The notes beneath the pieces were generated by a model, which saw nothing but the letters and a program-made list of their open reading frames with translations, was not told the DNA's origin and did not search any database. The translations under genes were made by a program, and so were the position numbers. 64,000 nt of DNA from Kingdonia uniflora (lineage: Eukaryota; Streptophyta; Magnoliopsida; Ranunculales; Circaeasteraceae). The stretch is from the NCBI GenBank assembly GCA_014058105.1, contig JACGCM010000933.1, forward strand, positions 310,001 through 374,000, in the 5' to 3' direction. Positions 1 through 13,800 of this stretch are shown here, piece by piece (position 1 is the stretch's first letter; the number at the start of each line of letters is the position of its first letter).

Positions 1-1870
1 TCGTTTTTAAGAGTTTATTTTCGACTAGCAACACTCTAGGATAGTTACAAAATGAATCGCGATACTTCAATTTTCAATTTTTGAAAGGAACGGATTTTGC
101 ACCTCTTCGTTGCTCTAGATCGTAATTCTAAAAATCTTGGAGTCTACCTGCAATTTCCTTGATAGGTTGGATCGCTTTGAAGAGTTTTTTTCAAACGACA
201 GCAACCTCGGATAATTACCAAATAAATCGCGATACTCCCGGTATGAATTTTTGACCGGTATGGATATCGCACCCCTCCGTTGCTTATGTTAGAAATTTGG
301 CTACCGGAAACTCATTTGAGAGGTTAATCGTTTTTAATGTTTCTTTTCGACCGATAACATTATAGCATTGTTACCAAATAAATCAAAATACTCTCAGTTT
401 CAATTTTTGACCAGCACAGATTTCGTATCTCTCCTATTGTTTGGATAACAATTCTTATAAACCAAGCTACTAGCAACTCATTTGAGGGGTTGGATCGCTT
501 TTAAGAAAATCTTTTATCGACACAACGCAAGGATAGTTGCCAAATGATTCGTAATATACTCGGTTTCAATTTTTGTTTACCATGGAATTCGCACCGCACC
601 GTTGCTTTATATCATTATTGTAAGAAACTTAGCCGCAAATGGCAAGTTGATTGTGTGGTTGGATCATGTTTATTAGTTTCTTTTAGACCAGCAACACTCT
701 AGGATAGATACAAAATGAATTGCGATACCTTAATTTTAAATTTTAGACAAGAACGAATTTCACACCTCTCCGTTGCTTTAGATCGTAATTCTAAAAAGTT
801 TGGCGGCTACCGGCAACATGTTTAAGAGGTTGAATTGCTTTGAAGGGTTTATTTTCAACCGAATACTACCTTGGATAGTTACCAAATAAATAAAAATACT
901 CCTAGTATGAATTTTTGACCGGTATGGATTTTGCACCCCTCAGTTGCTTTTGATTGTAATTCTTATAAATTTTTCTACCGGAATCTCGTTTGAGAGGTTG
1001 GATCACTTTTAAATTTTTCTTTTCAGCCGATAATATTCTAGGATTGTTACCAAATAAGTTGCAATACTGTCAGTTTTAATTTTAGACCGGTTCAGATTTA
1101 GCATTTCTCCTAATGGTTAGATTATAAATCTCAGAAGCCTGGCTACTAGCAACTCGCCTGAGAGGCTGGATCGTTTTTAAGATTTTATTTATACCGACAA
1201 CACGCAAGGATAGATAGCAAATGAATCGTAATACACACGGTTTCAATTTATGAAAAGAATGAAATCGCACCTCTCCGTTGCTTTACATTATTACTGTAAG
1301 AAACTTGTCCCTACTGGCAAGTTGATTGTGAGGTTGGAAAAAATTTTAATAGCTTATTTTTGACCAACAAAACTCAATGATTGTTACAAAATGAATCGCG
1401 ATACTTTAATTTTCAATTTTTGACAGGAACGGATTTCAGACCTCTCCGTTGCTTTAGATTGTAATTCTAAAAAGTTTGGCGGCTACCGGCAAGTTGTTTG
1501 CGAAGTTGGATCGCTTTAAATAGTTTAATTTCAACAGACAACAACCTAGGATAGTTAGCAAATAAATCGCGATACTCTAGGTTTAAATTTATGACTGGTA
1601 TGGATTTCGCACCCCTCCAAAGCTTTTGATTTAAATTTTGATAAATTTTATTACTGAAAACTCGTTTGAGAGGTTTGATCTCTTTTAAAAGTTTCATTTT
1701 GACCGAAAACATTCTTGGATTGTTGCGAAATTATACGCAATACTCTCAGTTTTAATTCTTAACCAGAACCGATTTTGTATTTCTCCTATTGTTTTGATAA
1801 TAATTCTTTGAAGCCTGGCTACTATCAACACCTTTGAGAGGTTGGATCACTTTTAAGAAAAAAAAATTAC
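1..1870 (+). repeat. 168-bp satellite, four-monomer higher-order unit (domain Ia)
   Basis: Head-to-tail monomers of about 168 bp. Each contains the cores 'gaggttggatcgcttttaa', 'ccaaataaatcgc' and 'tttttgaccggta'. Four types follow in fixed order. A has 'gatactccaggtatgaat', B has 'aatactctcagtttta', C has 'gaatcgtaatacactcgg' and D has 'gcgatacttcaattttc'. The same type recurs about every 660-690 bp. C monomers here (near 560 and 1211) are full length, unlike every second C further right. The array runs off the left edge of the window. No coding meaning is attached to the small open frames. Confidence 0.93.
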
Positions 1871-4800
1871 AGACATAAAGCAAGGATAGTTACAAAATGA
1901 ATCGTAATATACTCTACGGCTAGCGGTAAATTAATTGTGAGGTTGAATAATTTCACATAGTTTCTTTTCGACCAACGGCACTCTAGGATAGTTACAAAAT
2001 GAATCGCGATACATCCATTTTCTATTTTAGACAGGTGCGGATTTCACACATCTTCATTGCTTTAGATCGTAATTTTGAGAAGTTTTGCGGCTACTCGCAA
2101 CACGTTTGAGAGGTTGGATCGCTTTGAAGAGTTTCTTTTCAATCGACAACTACCTAGGGTAGTTACCAAATAAATTATAATACTTTATGTAAGAATTTTT
2201 CACCTGTATGGATTTCGCACCCCTCCGTTGCTTTTTATTGCAATTCATAGAAATTTTGCTACCGGAATCTCGTTGAGAGGTTGGATCGATTTTTAAAAAA
2301 AAAATCTTCCGATAATATTCTGGGATTGGTACCAAATAAGTCGCAATACTCTCAGTTTTAACTTTAGACCGGTACAGAATTAGTATCTCTCCTATTGGTT
2401 ATATAACAAATCTTAGAAGCCTGGTTACTAGCAACTCGTTTGAGAGGTTGGATCGTTTTAAGAAAAAAATTATTTACCGACAACACGCAAGGATAGTTAC
2501 CAAATGAATCGTAATATACTCGGTTTAAATTTTGAATAGAATGGAATCACACCTCTCCGTTACTTTACATCGTTATTGTATGAAACTTGGCGGCTACCGG
2601 CAAGTTGATTGTAAGGTTGGAACGCTTTTAATAGTTTCTTTTTGGCCAATAACACTCAAGGATTGTTGCAAAATTAATCGCGATACTTCAATTTTCAATT
2701 TTTGACAGGAACGGATTTCGCACCCCTCCGTTGCTTTAGATCAAAATTCTAAAAAGTTTGGCGGCTACCGGCAAATTGATTGAGCGGTTGGATCATATGA
2801 AGAGTTTCATTTCAATGGCAACTACCTAGGATAGTTATCAAATAAATCGCGATACTCCAGGTATGAATTTTTGACTGGTATGCATTTCGCACCCCTCCGA
2901 AGCTTTTGATTGAATTTCTGCCAAATTTGATTACCGAAAACTCGTTTGAGAGTCATTTAAAAGTTTCATTTTGACCGATAACATTCTAGGATTGTGACCA
3001 AATAAATCGCGATACTCTCAGTTTCAATTTTTTACCGGTACCGATTTCGCATCTCTCCTATTGCTTAAAATACAATACTTTGAAGCCTGGCTACTAGCAA
3101 CACGTTTGTGAGGTTTGGTCACATTTAATAATTTATTTTTACCGACAAAACGGAAGTATAGACACAAAATGAATCGTAATATAGTCTACGGCTACCGGCA
3201 AATTGATTGTGAGGATGGATAATTTCATAGAGTTTTTTTTTCGACCAACAACACTCTAGGATAGTTACAAAATGAATCGCGATACTTCCAATTTCAATTT
3301 TTGTCAGGTACGGATTTCGCACCTTTCCATTGCTTTAGAGCGTAATTCTGAGATGTTTGGCAGCTACCGGCAACTCGTTTGAGAGGTTGGATCGCTTTGT
3401 AGAGTTTCTTTTCAACCGACAAATACCTAGGTTAGTTACCAAATAAATCATAATACTCCTGGTATGAATTTATGATCGGTATGTATTTTGCACCCCTCCG
3501 TTGCTTTTGATTGTAATTCTGAGAAATTTGGCTACCGAAATCTCGTTTGAGAGGTTGGATAAATTTCAAAACTTTCTTTTGGACCGATAATATTCAAGGA
3601 TTGTTACCAAATAAATTGCAATACTCTCAGTTTTAATTTTTGACCAGTACAGATTTTGCATCTCTCCTATTGGTTAGATAAAAAATCTCAGAAGCCAGGC
3701 TACTAGCAACTCGATTGAGTGGTTGGATCGGTTTTAAGATTTTATTTATACCGACAATACGCGAGGATAGTTACCAAATGAATCGTAATACACTCGGTTT
3801 CAATTTTTGAAAAGAATGTAATCGCACCTCTCCATTGCTTTATTTCGTTATTGTAAGATACTTGGCAGCTACCGGCATGTTGATTGTGAGGTTGGAACGT
3901 TTTTAATAGTTTCTTTTCGACCAACGACACTCAAGGATTGTAACAAAATGAATCGCGATACTTAAATTTTCAATTTTTGATAGGAACGGATTGCACACCT
4001 CTCCGTTGCTTTAGATCGCAATTCTGAAAAGTTTGGTGGCAACCAGCAACTTCTTTGAGAGGTTGGATACTTTGAAGAGTCTCTTTTCAAATGACAACTA
4101 CCTAGGATAGTAAGCAAAAAAATCGCGATATTCCAAGTATGAATTTATGACCGGTATGGATTTCGCACCCCTCCGAAGATTTTGATTTAAACTTAGATAA
4201 ATTTTGTTACCGAAAACTCGTTTAAGAGGTTTGATCTCTTTTAAAAGTTTCATTTGGACCGGTAACATTCTTGGATTGTTACCAAATAATTCGTAATACT
4301 CTCAGTTTTAATTTTTTACCGGTTCCGATTTCGCATCTCTCCTATTGTTTTGATAACAGTTCTTTTAAGCCTTGCTACTATCAGTACCTTTGAGAGGTTG
4401 GATCGCTTTTTAGAAGAAAAAAAATTACTGACATAGAGCAAGGATAGTTACAAAATTAATAGCAATATACTCTACGGCTACTGGCAAATTGATTGTGAGG
4501 TTGGATAATTTCATAGAGTCTCTTTTCGACCAACAACACTCTAGGATAGTTGCAAAATGAATCGCGATACTTCTATTTTCAATTTTTGACATGTACGGAT
4601 TTCTTACCTCTCCATTGGTTTAGATCGTAATTCTGAGAAGTTTGGCGGCTACCAGCAACTCGTTTTAGAGGTTGGATTGCTTTGAGGAGTTTCTTTTTAC
4701 CTGAAACCTTCCTAGGATAGTTACCAAATAAATCACAATACTCCAGGTATGAATTTTTGACCGGTATGGATTTTGCCACCCTCCGTTGATTTTGATTGCA

Positions 4801-7800
4801 TTTCAGAGATTTTTGGCTACCAGAATCTCGTTTGAGGGGTTGGATCAGTTTTAAAATTTTCTTTCCAATCGATAATATTCTAGGATTGTTACCAAATAAA
4901 TCGCAATACTCTCAATTTAAATTTTAGACCGGTATAAATTTAGCGTCTCCCCTATTGGTTAGATAACAAATCTCAGATGCCTGGCTACTAGCAACTCATT
5001 TGAGTGATTGGATCGTTTTTAAGAATTTTTTTATACCGATAACACGCAATAATAGTTACCAAATGAATCGTAATATACTTGGTTTTAATTATTGAATTGA
5101 ATGGAATCGCACCTCTCCGTTGTTTTACGTCGTTATTGCAAGAAACTTTGCGGCTACCGACAAGTTGATTGTAAGGTTGGAACATTTTTAATTGTTTCTT
5201 TTCGACCAACAACACTCAAGGATTGTTGCAAAATTAATCGCGATACTTCAATTTTAAATTTTTGGCAGGAACGGATTTTGCACCTCTCCGTTGCTTTAGA
5301 TTAAAATTCTAAAAAGTTTGGCGACTACCGGCAACTTGATTCAGAGGTTGTATCGCTATGAAGAGTTTTATTTCAAAAGACAACTACCTAGGATAATTAT
5401 CAAATAAATTGCGATACTCCAGGTATGAATTTATGACCGGTATGGATTTAGCACCCCTCTGAAGCTTTTGATTGAATTTCTGAGAAATTTGGTTACCGAA
5501 AACTCGTTTGAGAGGTTTGATCTCTTTTAAAGGTTTCATTTCGACCGATAAAATTCTTGGATTGTTACCAAATAAATTGCAATACTCTCAATTTCAATTT
5601 CTAACTGGTACCAATTTCGCAAGTCTCCTATTGCTTTGAAAACAATTCTTTGAAGCCTGGCTACTAGCAACACGTTTGTGTGGTTGGGTCGCTTTTAAGA
5701 AGAAAAAAAATTACCGACATAAAGCATGGATAGTTACCAAATGAATCGTAATATACTCTACGGCTACCAGCAAATTTATTGTGAGGTTGGATAACTTTAT
5801 AGAGTTTCTTTTCGACCAACAACAATCTAGGATAGTTACAAAATGGATCGCTATACTTCAATTTTCAATTTTTTACAGGTACAGATTTCACACCTCTCCA
5901 TTGCTTTAAATAATAATTATGAGAAGTTTGACAGCTACCGACAACTCATTTGAGAGGCTGGATCGCTTTGAAGAGTTTCATTTCAGCCGACAACTACCTT
6001 AGATTATTACCAAATAAATCACAATACTCCAGGTATGAATTTTTGACCGGTATGGATTTCGCACCCCTCCGTTGCTTTTGATTGTAATTATGAGAAATTT
6101 GCCTTCCAGAAACTAGTTTGAGAGGCTGGATCGATTTTAAGATAAAAATTTCTACCCATAATATTTTACAATTGTTACCAAATAAATCGCAATACTCACA
6201 GTTTTTACTTTAGACCGGTACGGATTTATTATCTCTCCTATTGGTTAGATAACAAATCTTAGAAGCCTGGCTACTAGCAACTCATTTGAAAGATTGGATC
6301 GTTTTTAAGATTTTTTTTATACCGATAACGCGCAACGATAGTTACCAAATGAATCGTAATATACTCGGTTTTAATTATTGAATAGAATGGAATCGCTCAA
6401 GGATAGTTACAAAATGAATCTCGATACTTTAATTTTTAAGTTTTGACAGGAACGGATTTCGCACCTCTCCGTTGCTTTAGATCATAATTCTAAAATGTTT
6501 GGCGGCTACCGACAATTTGTTTGAGAGTTTGGATCGCTTTGAAGAGTTTGTTTTCATCAGACAACTACCTAGAATAGTTCCAAATAAATTGCGATAATTC
6601 AGGTATGAATTTATGATCGGTCTGGATTTCGCACCCATCCGAAGCTTTTGATGGAAATTCAATGAAATTTTGTTACCGAAAACTTGTTTGAGAGGTTTGA
6701 TCTCTTTTAAAAGATTCATTTTGACCTATAACATGCTAGAACTATTACCAAATAAATTATAATACTCTCAATTTCCATTTTTGACCGGTACCGATTTCAC
6801 ATCTCTCCTATTGTTTTGATAATAATTCTTTGAAATCAGGCTACATGCAACACGTTTGAGAGGTTGGATCGTTTTTAAGAAAAAAAAATTACTGACATAA
6901 CGCAAGGATAGTTACAAAATGAATCGTAATATACTTTACGGCTACCGGCATATTGATTGTGAGGTTGGATAATTTCATAGAGTTTCTTTTCGACCAGCAA
7001 CACTCAAGGATAGTTACAAAAGAATCGCGATACTTCCATTTTTAATTTTTAACAGGTATGGATTTCGTACCTCTCCATTGCATTAAATCGAAATTCTAAG
7101 AAATTTTGCGGCTACCGGTAACTCGATTGAGAGGTTGGATCACTTTGAAGAGTTTTATTTCAACCGACAACTACCTAGGATAGTTACCAAATAAATAACA
7201 ATACTCCAGGTATAAATTTTAGACCGGTATGGATTTCGCACCCCTCCATTGCTTTTGATTGTAATTCTGAGAAATTTTGCTACCAGAAACTCGTTTGAGA
7301 GGTTGGATCGATTTAAAAAAAAAGTCTACCTATGATATTCTAGGATTGTTACCAAATTAATCGCAATACTCTCAGTTTTAACTTTAGGCCGGTACAGATT
7401 TAGTATCTCTCCTATGGGTTAGATAAAAAATCTTAAAAGCCTGGTTACTGGCAACTCGTTTGAGTGGTTGGATCGTTTTTAAGATATTTTTTTTACCGAC
7501 AACACGCAAGGATAGGTACCAAATGAATCGTAATACACTCAGTTTCAATTTTTGAAAAGAATGGAATCGTACCTCTCCGTTGCTTGATATCGTTATTATA
7601 AGTAACTTTGTGGCTACCAGAAAATTGATTGTGAGGTTGGAACATTTTTAATAGTTTCTTTTCGACCAACAGCACTTAAGGATAGTTACAAAATGAATCG
7701 CGATACTTCAATTTTCAATTTTTGACAGGAACGGATTTCGCACCTCTCCGTCGCTTTAAATCGTAATTCTTAAAAGTTTAGCGGCTACCGGCATCTTGTT

Positions 7801-10800
7801 TGAGAGGTTGGATCACTTTGAAGTGTTTCTTTTCATCAGAAACCTACCTAGAATAGTTACCAAATAAATTGCGATACTCCAGGTATGGATTTCGTACCCC
7901 TCCGAACCTTTTGGTTGAAATTCTGAGAAATTTGGTTGTCGAAAACTCGTTTGAGAGGTTTGATCTCCTTTAAAAGTTTCATTTCAACCGATAACATTCA
8001 AGGATTGTTACCAAAAAAATCACAATACTCTCAGTTTCAATTTTAGACCGGTACCGATTTCGTATCTCTCCTAGTGTATTGATTACAATTCTTTGAAGTC
8101 TGGCTACTAGCAACACGTTTGAGGGGTTGGATTGCTTTTAAGAATTTTTTTTTACTGACATAACGCTAGAATAGTTACAAAATGAATTGCAATATACTCT
8201 ACGACTACCGACAAATTGATTGTGAGGTTAGATAATATCACAGAGTTTCTTTTCGACCAACAGCACTCAAGGATAGTTTCAAAATGAATCGCGATACTTC
8301 CATTTTCAATTTTTGACAGGTACAGATTTTGTACCTCTCCATTGCTCAATATCGTAATTCTAAGAAGTTTAGCGGCTACCAGCAACTCGTTTGAGAGGTT
8401 AGATCGCTTTGAAGAGTTTCTTTTCAACTGACAACTGCAAAAGATAGTTACCAAATAAATTACAATACTTCTGGTATGAATTTTTGACCGGTATGGATTT
8501 CGCCCCTCTCAGTTGCTTTTGATTGTAATTCTGAGAATTTTGGCTACCAGAAACACGTTTGAGAGGTTGGATCAATTTACAAAAAAAAAATTACCCATAA
8601 TATTCTATAATTTTTACCAAATAAATCACAATACTCTCAGTTTTAACTTTAGACCGGTACAGATTTAGCATGACTCTTATTGGTTAGATAACAAATCTCA
8701 GAAGCCTGGCTACTAGCAACTGATTTGAGAGGTTGGATCATTTTAAAGATCTTTTTCATACCGAAATCGCGCAAGGATAGTAACCAAAGGAATCGTAATA
8801 CACACAGTTTTAATATCTTAATAGAATGGAATCGCACATCTCCATTGTTTTACATCGTTATTGTAAGAAACTTGGCGGCTGCCGGCAAGTTGATTGTATG
8901 GTTGGAACGTTTTTAATAGTTTCTTTTCAAATAACAACATTCAAGGATTGTTACAAAATGAATCGCGATATTTTAATTTTCAAAATTTGACCGAAACGGA
9001 TTTTGCACCTCTTCGTTGCTTTAGATCTCAATTCTAAAAAGTTTGGCGGCTACCGGTAACTTGATTGTGAGGTTGGATCGCTTTGATGAATTTCATTTCA
9101 AAAGGCAACTACCTAGGATAGTTATCAAAAAAATTGCGATACTCCAGGTAGAAATTAATGACCGGTATGAATTTCGCACCCCTCCGAAGAATTTGATTGA
9201 AATTCTGAGAAATTTGGATACCGAAAACTCCTTTGAGAGGTTTGATCTCATTTAAAAGCTTCAGTTCGACCGATAACATTCAAGGATTGCTACCAAATAA
9301 ATCGCAATACTGTCTGTTACAATTTTTAGCCGGTATTGATTTCGCATCTCTCATATTGTTTAGAATACAATTGATTGAAGCCTGGCTGCTAGCAACACGT
9401 TTGAGAGGTTGGATCGCTTTTAAGAATTTTTTGGTACCGATATAACGCAAGGATAGTTACCAAATGATTCGTAATATACTCTATGGCTTCCGGTAAATTG
9501 ATTGTGTGGTTGGATAATTACATAGACTTTCTTTTTGACCAACAACACTGTTGGATAGTTACAAAATTAATCGTGATACTTTCATTTTCAATTTTTGATA
9601 GGTGCGGATTTCACACCTCTCCATTGCTTTAAATCTTAATTCTGAGATGTTTGGCAGCTACCGACAACTCGTTTGAGAGGTTGGATTGCTTTGAAGAGTT
9701 TTATTTCAAACGACAACTACCTAGGTTAGTTACCAAATAAATCACAATACTCCAGGAATGAATTTTTGACCGGTATGGATTTCGCACCCCTCCTTTGCTT
9801 TTCATTGTAATTCTGTGAATTTTGGCTAATGGAAACTCGATTGAGAGGTTGCATCGATTTAAAAAAATAAATTTATACCGATAATATTCCAGTATCGTTT
9901 CCAAATAAATCGTAATACTCTAGTATTGTTTCCAAATAAATCGCAATACTCTATATTTTAACTTTAAACCGGTACAGATTTAGTATCTCTCCTATTGGTT
10001 AGATAATAAATGTTAAAAGCTTGGTTACTAGCAACACGTTTGAGAGGTTGGATCATTTTTAAGATTTTTTTTCCAACAACACGCAAGGATAGTTACCAAA
10101 TGAATCGTAATACACTCGGTTTCGATTTTTGAAAAGAATGGAATCGTACTTCTCCATTGCTTTATATCGTTATTGTAAGAAACTTGGAGGCTACCGGCAA
10201 GCTGATTGTGAGGTTGGAACGCTTTTAATAGTTTCTTTTCGACAACCAACACTCAAGGATAGTTACAAAATGAATCGCGATACTTGATTTTTTAATTTTT
10301 GACAGCAACAGATTTCATACCTCACCGTTGCTTTAGATGGTAATTCTAAAAAGTTTGGCGGCTACCAGCAACATGTTTGAGAGGTTGGATCACTTTGAAG
10401 AGCTTCTTTTCATTAGACAACTAACTAGAATAGTTTCCAAATAAATTGCGATAATTCAGGTATGAATTAATGACCGGTATGGATTTCGCACCCCTCCGAA
10501 GCTTTTGATTTAAATTCTGAAAAATTTGGTTACCGAAAACTCATTTTAGAGGTTTGATCCTTATTAATAGTTTCATTTCGACCGATAACAATCAAGAATT
10601 GTTACCAAATAAATCGCAATAATCTCAGTTTTAATTTTTGACCGGTACCGTTTTCGCATCTCACCTATTGTTTGGATAATAATTCTTTGTAGCTTGGCTA
10701 CTTGCAGCACGTTTGAGAGGCTGGATCACTTTTAAGAATTTTTATTTACTGACATAGCGCAAGGATAGTTACCAAATGAATCGTAATATACTCTACGGCC

Positions 10801-13800
10801 ACCAGCAAATTGATTGTGAGGTTGGATAATTTCATAGAGTTTCTTTTCGACCAATAGCACTCGAGGATAGTTAAAAAAATTAATCGCGATACTTCCATTT
10901 TCTATTTCAGACAGGTACGGATTTTACACCTCCCATTGCTTTAGATCGTAATTCTGAGATGTTTTACGGCTACCGGCAACTCGTTTGGGAGATTGGATCG
11001 CTTTGAAGAGTTTTTTTTCAACCGGCAACTACCTAGGATAGTTACCGAATAAATCACAATACTCCAGGCATGAATTTTTAACTTGTATTGATTTCCCACC
11101 CCTTCGTTGCTTTTGATTGTAATTCGAAGAATTTTGGTTACCAAAATCTCGTTTGAGAGGTTGGATCACCTTTAAAATTTTCTTTTCGACCGATAATATT
11201 CAAGGATTGTTACAAAATAAATGGCAATAAACTCTTATTTAATTTTAGACCAGTACCGATTTAGCATCTCTCCTGTTCGATATATAACAAATCTCAGACG
11301 CCTGGCTACTTTCAACTCGTTTGAGAGGTTGGATCATTTTTAAGATTTTTTTTTATACCAAAAATACGCAAGGATAGTTACCAAATGAATCGTAATATAC
11401 CCGGTTTCTATTTTTGAAAAGAATGGAGTCGCACCTCTCCGTTGCATTATATCGTTATTATAAGAAACTTGGCAGGTACCGGCAAGTAGATTGTGAGATT
11501 GGAACATTTTTAATAGTTCCTTTTTCGCCAACGACACTCAAGGATTGTTACAAAATGAATCGCGATACTTGAATTTTCAATTTTTAACTTGATTATGAGG
11601 TTGGATTGATTTCAAGAGTTTCATTTCAATAGACAACTACCTAGGATAGTTACCAAATATATCGCGATACTCCAGGCATGAATTTATGACCGGTATGGAT
11701 TTCGCACCCCTCCGAAGCTTTTGATTGAAATTTTGAGAAATTTTGTTACCCAAAACTCGTTTGAGAGGTTTGATCTATTTTAAGGGTTTCATTTCGACCG
11801 ATAACATTCTAGGATTGTTACCAAATAAATCGCAATATTCTCAGTTTCAATTTTTGACCGGTACCGATTTCGTATCTCTCCTATTATTTAGATAACAATT
11901 CTTTGAAGCCTGGCTACTAGCAACACGTTTGAGTGGATGGATCACTTTTTTAAAAAAAATTACTGATAATATTCTAGTATTGTTTCCAAATAAATCGCAA
12001 TACTCTCAGTTTTAATTTTAGACCGGTAGCGTTTTAGTTTCTCTATTATTGGTTAGATAACGAATCTTAGAAGCCTGGCTACTAGAAACTCACTTGTGAG
12101 GTTGAATCGTTTTTAAGTTTTTTTTTTACCGACAACACGCAAGGATAGTTACCAAATGAATCATAATACACTCGCTTTAAATTTTTGAAAAGAATAAAAT
12201 TGTACATCTCCGTTGCTTTATATCGCTATTGCAAAAAACTTGGCGGCTACCGGCAAGTTGATTGTGATGTTGGAACGATTTTAATTGTTTCTTTTTAACC
12301 AACAACATTCATGGATAGTTAAAAAATGAATCGCGATACTTCAATTTTTCATTTATGGCAGGAACGGATTTCGCACCTCTCCGTTGCTTTAAATCGTAAT
12401 TCTAAAAAGTTTAGCGGCTACCTACAACTTGTTTGAGAGGTTGGATCGCTTTGAAGAGTTTCTTTTCATCAGACAACTACCTAGGATAGTTTCCAAATAA
12501 ATCGCGATACTCCAGGTATGAATTTATGACCGTAATAAATTTTGCACTCCTACGAAGCTTTTGATTGAAATTCTGAGAAATTTGGTTACCAAATACTCGT
12601 TTGATAGGTTTGATCTCTTTTATAAGTTTTATTTCGACCGATAACATTCTAGGATTGTTACCAAATAAATTGCAATACTCTCAATTGCAAATTTTTGCCG
12701 GTACCGATTTCGCATCTCTCCTATTGTTTAGAAAACAATTCTTTGAAGTCTGGCTACTAGCTACACGTTTAAGTAGATGGATCGCTTTTAAAAAATATTA
12801 CCGACATAATGCTAGGATAGTTACCAAATGAATCGTAATATACTCTACGGCTACCGGCAAATTTATTGTGAGGTTGGATAATTTCATAGAGTTTCTTTTC
12901 AACCAACAGTACTTTAGGATAGTTATAATATGTATCACAATACTTCCATTATAAAATATTTGACAAGTACAGATTTCACACCTCTCCATTGCTTTAGATC
13001 GTAATTTTGAGAAGTTTGGCGGCTACCAGCAATTCGTTTAAGAGGTTGGATCGCTTTGCAGAGTTTCTTTTCAACCGACAACTACCTAGGATAGTTACCA
13101 TATAAATCACAATACTCCAGGAATAAATTTTTGACCGGTATGGATTTTGCACCCTCTGTTTGTTTTGATTGCAATTCTGTGAAATTTGGCTATCGAAAAC
13201 TCGTTTGAGAGGTTAGGTCGCTTTTAAAATTTTATTTTCGACTGATAATATTCAATGATTATTACCAAATAAATCGCAATACTCTCAGTTTTAATTGTAG
13301 TCCAGTACAGATTTAACATCTCACCTATTGGTTAGATAACAAATCTTAGAAGCTTGGCTACTACCAACTCGTTTGAGAGGTTGGGTCATTTTTTAGATTT
13401 TATTTTACCAACAACACCCAAGGATAGCTGCCAAATGAATCTTAATACACTCAGTTTCAATTTTTGAAAAGAATGGAATCGCACCTCTCCGTTGCTTTAC
13501 ATCGTTATTCTAAGATACTTGGTGGCTACCAGCAAGTTGATTGTGAGGTTGGAACATTTTTAATAGTTTCTTTTCGAGCAACAACACTCAAGGAAATTTT
13601 CAAATAAATCGCGATACTTTAATTTTCAATTTTTGACAGGAGCGGATTTCGCACCTCTACGTTGCTTTAGGTCAAAATTCTAAAAAGTTTGGCGGCTACC
13701 GGCAACTTGTTTGACTGGTTGGATCACTTTGAAGAGTTTCTTTTCCTCAGACAACTATCAAGGATAGTTTCCAAATAAATCATGATACTCCAGGTATGAA

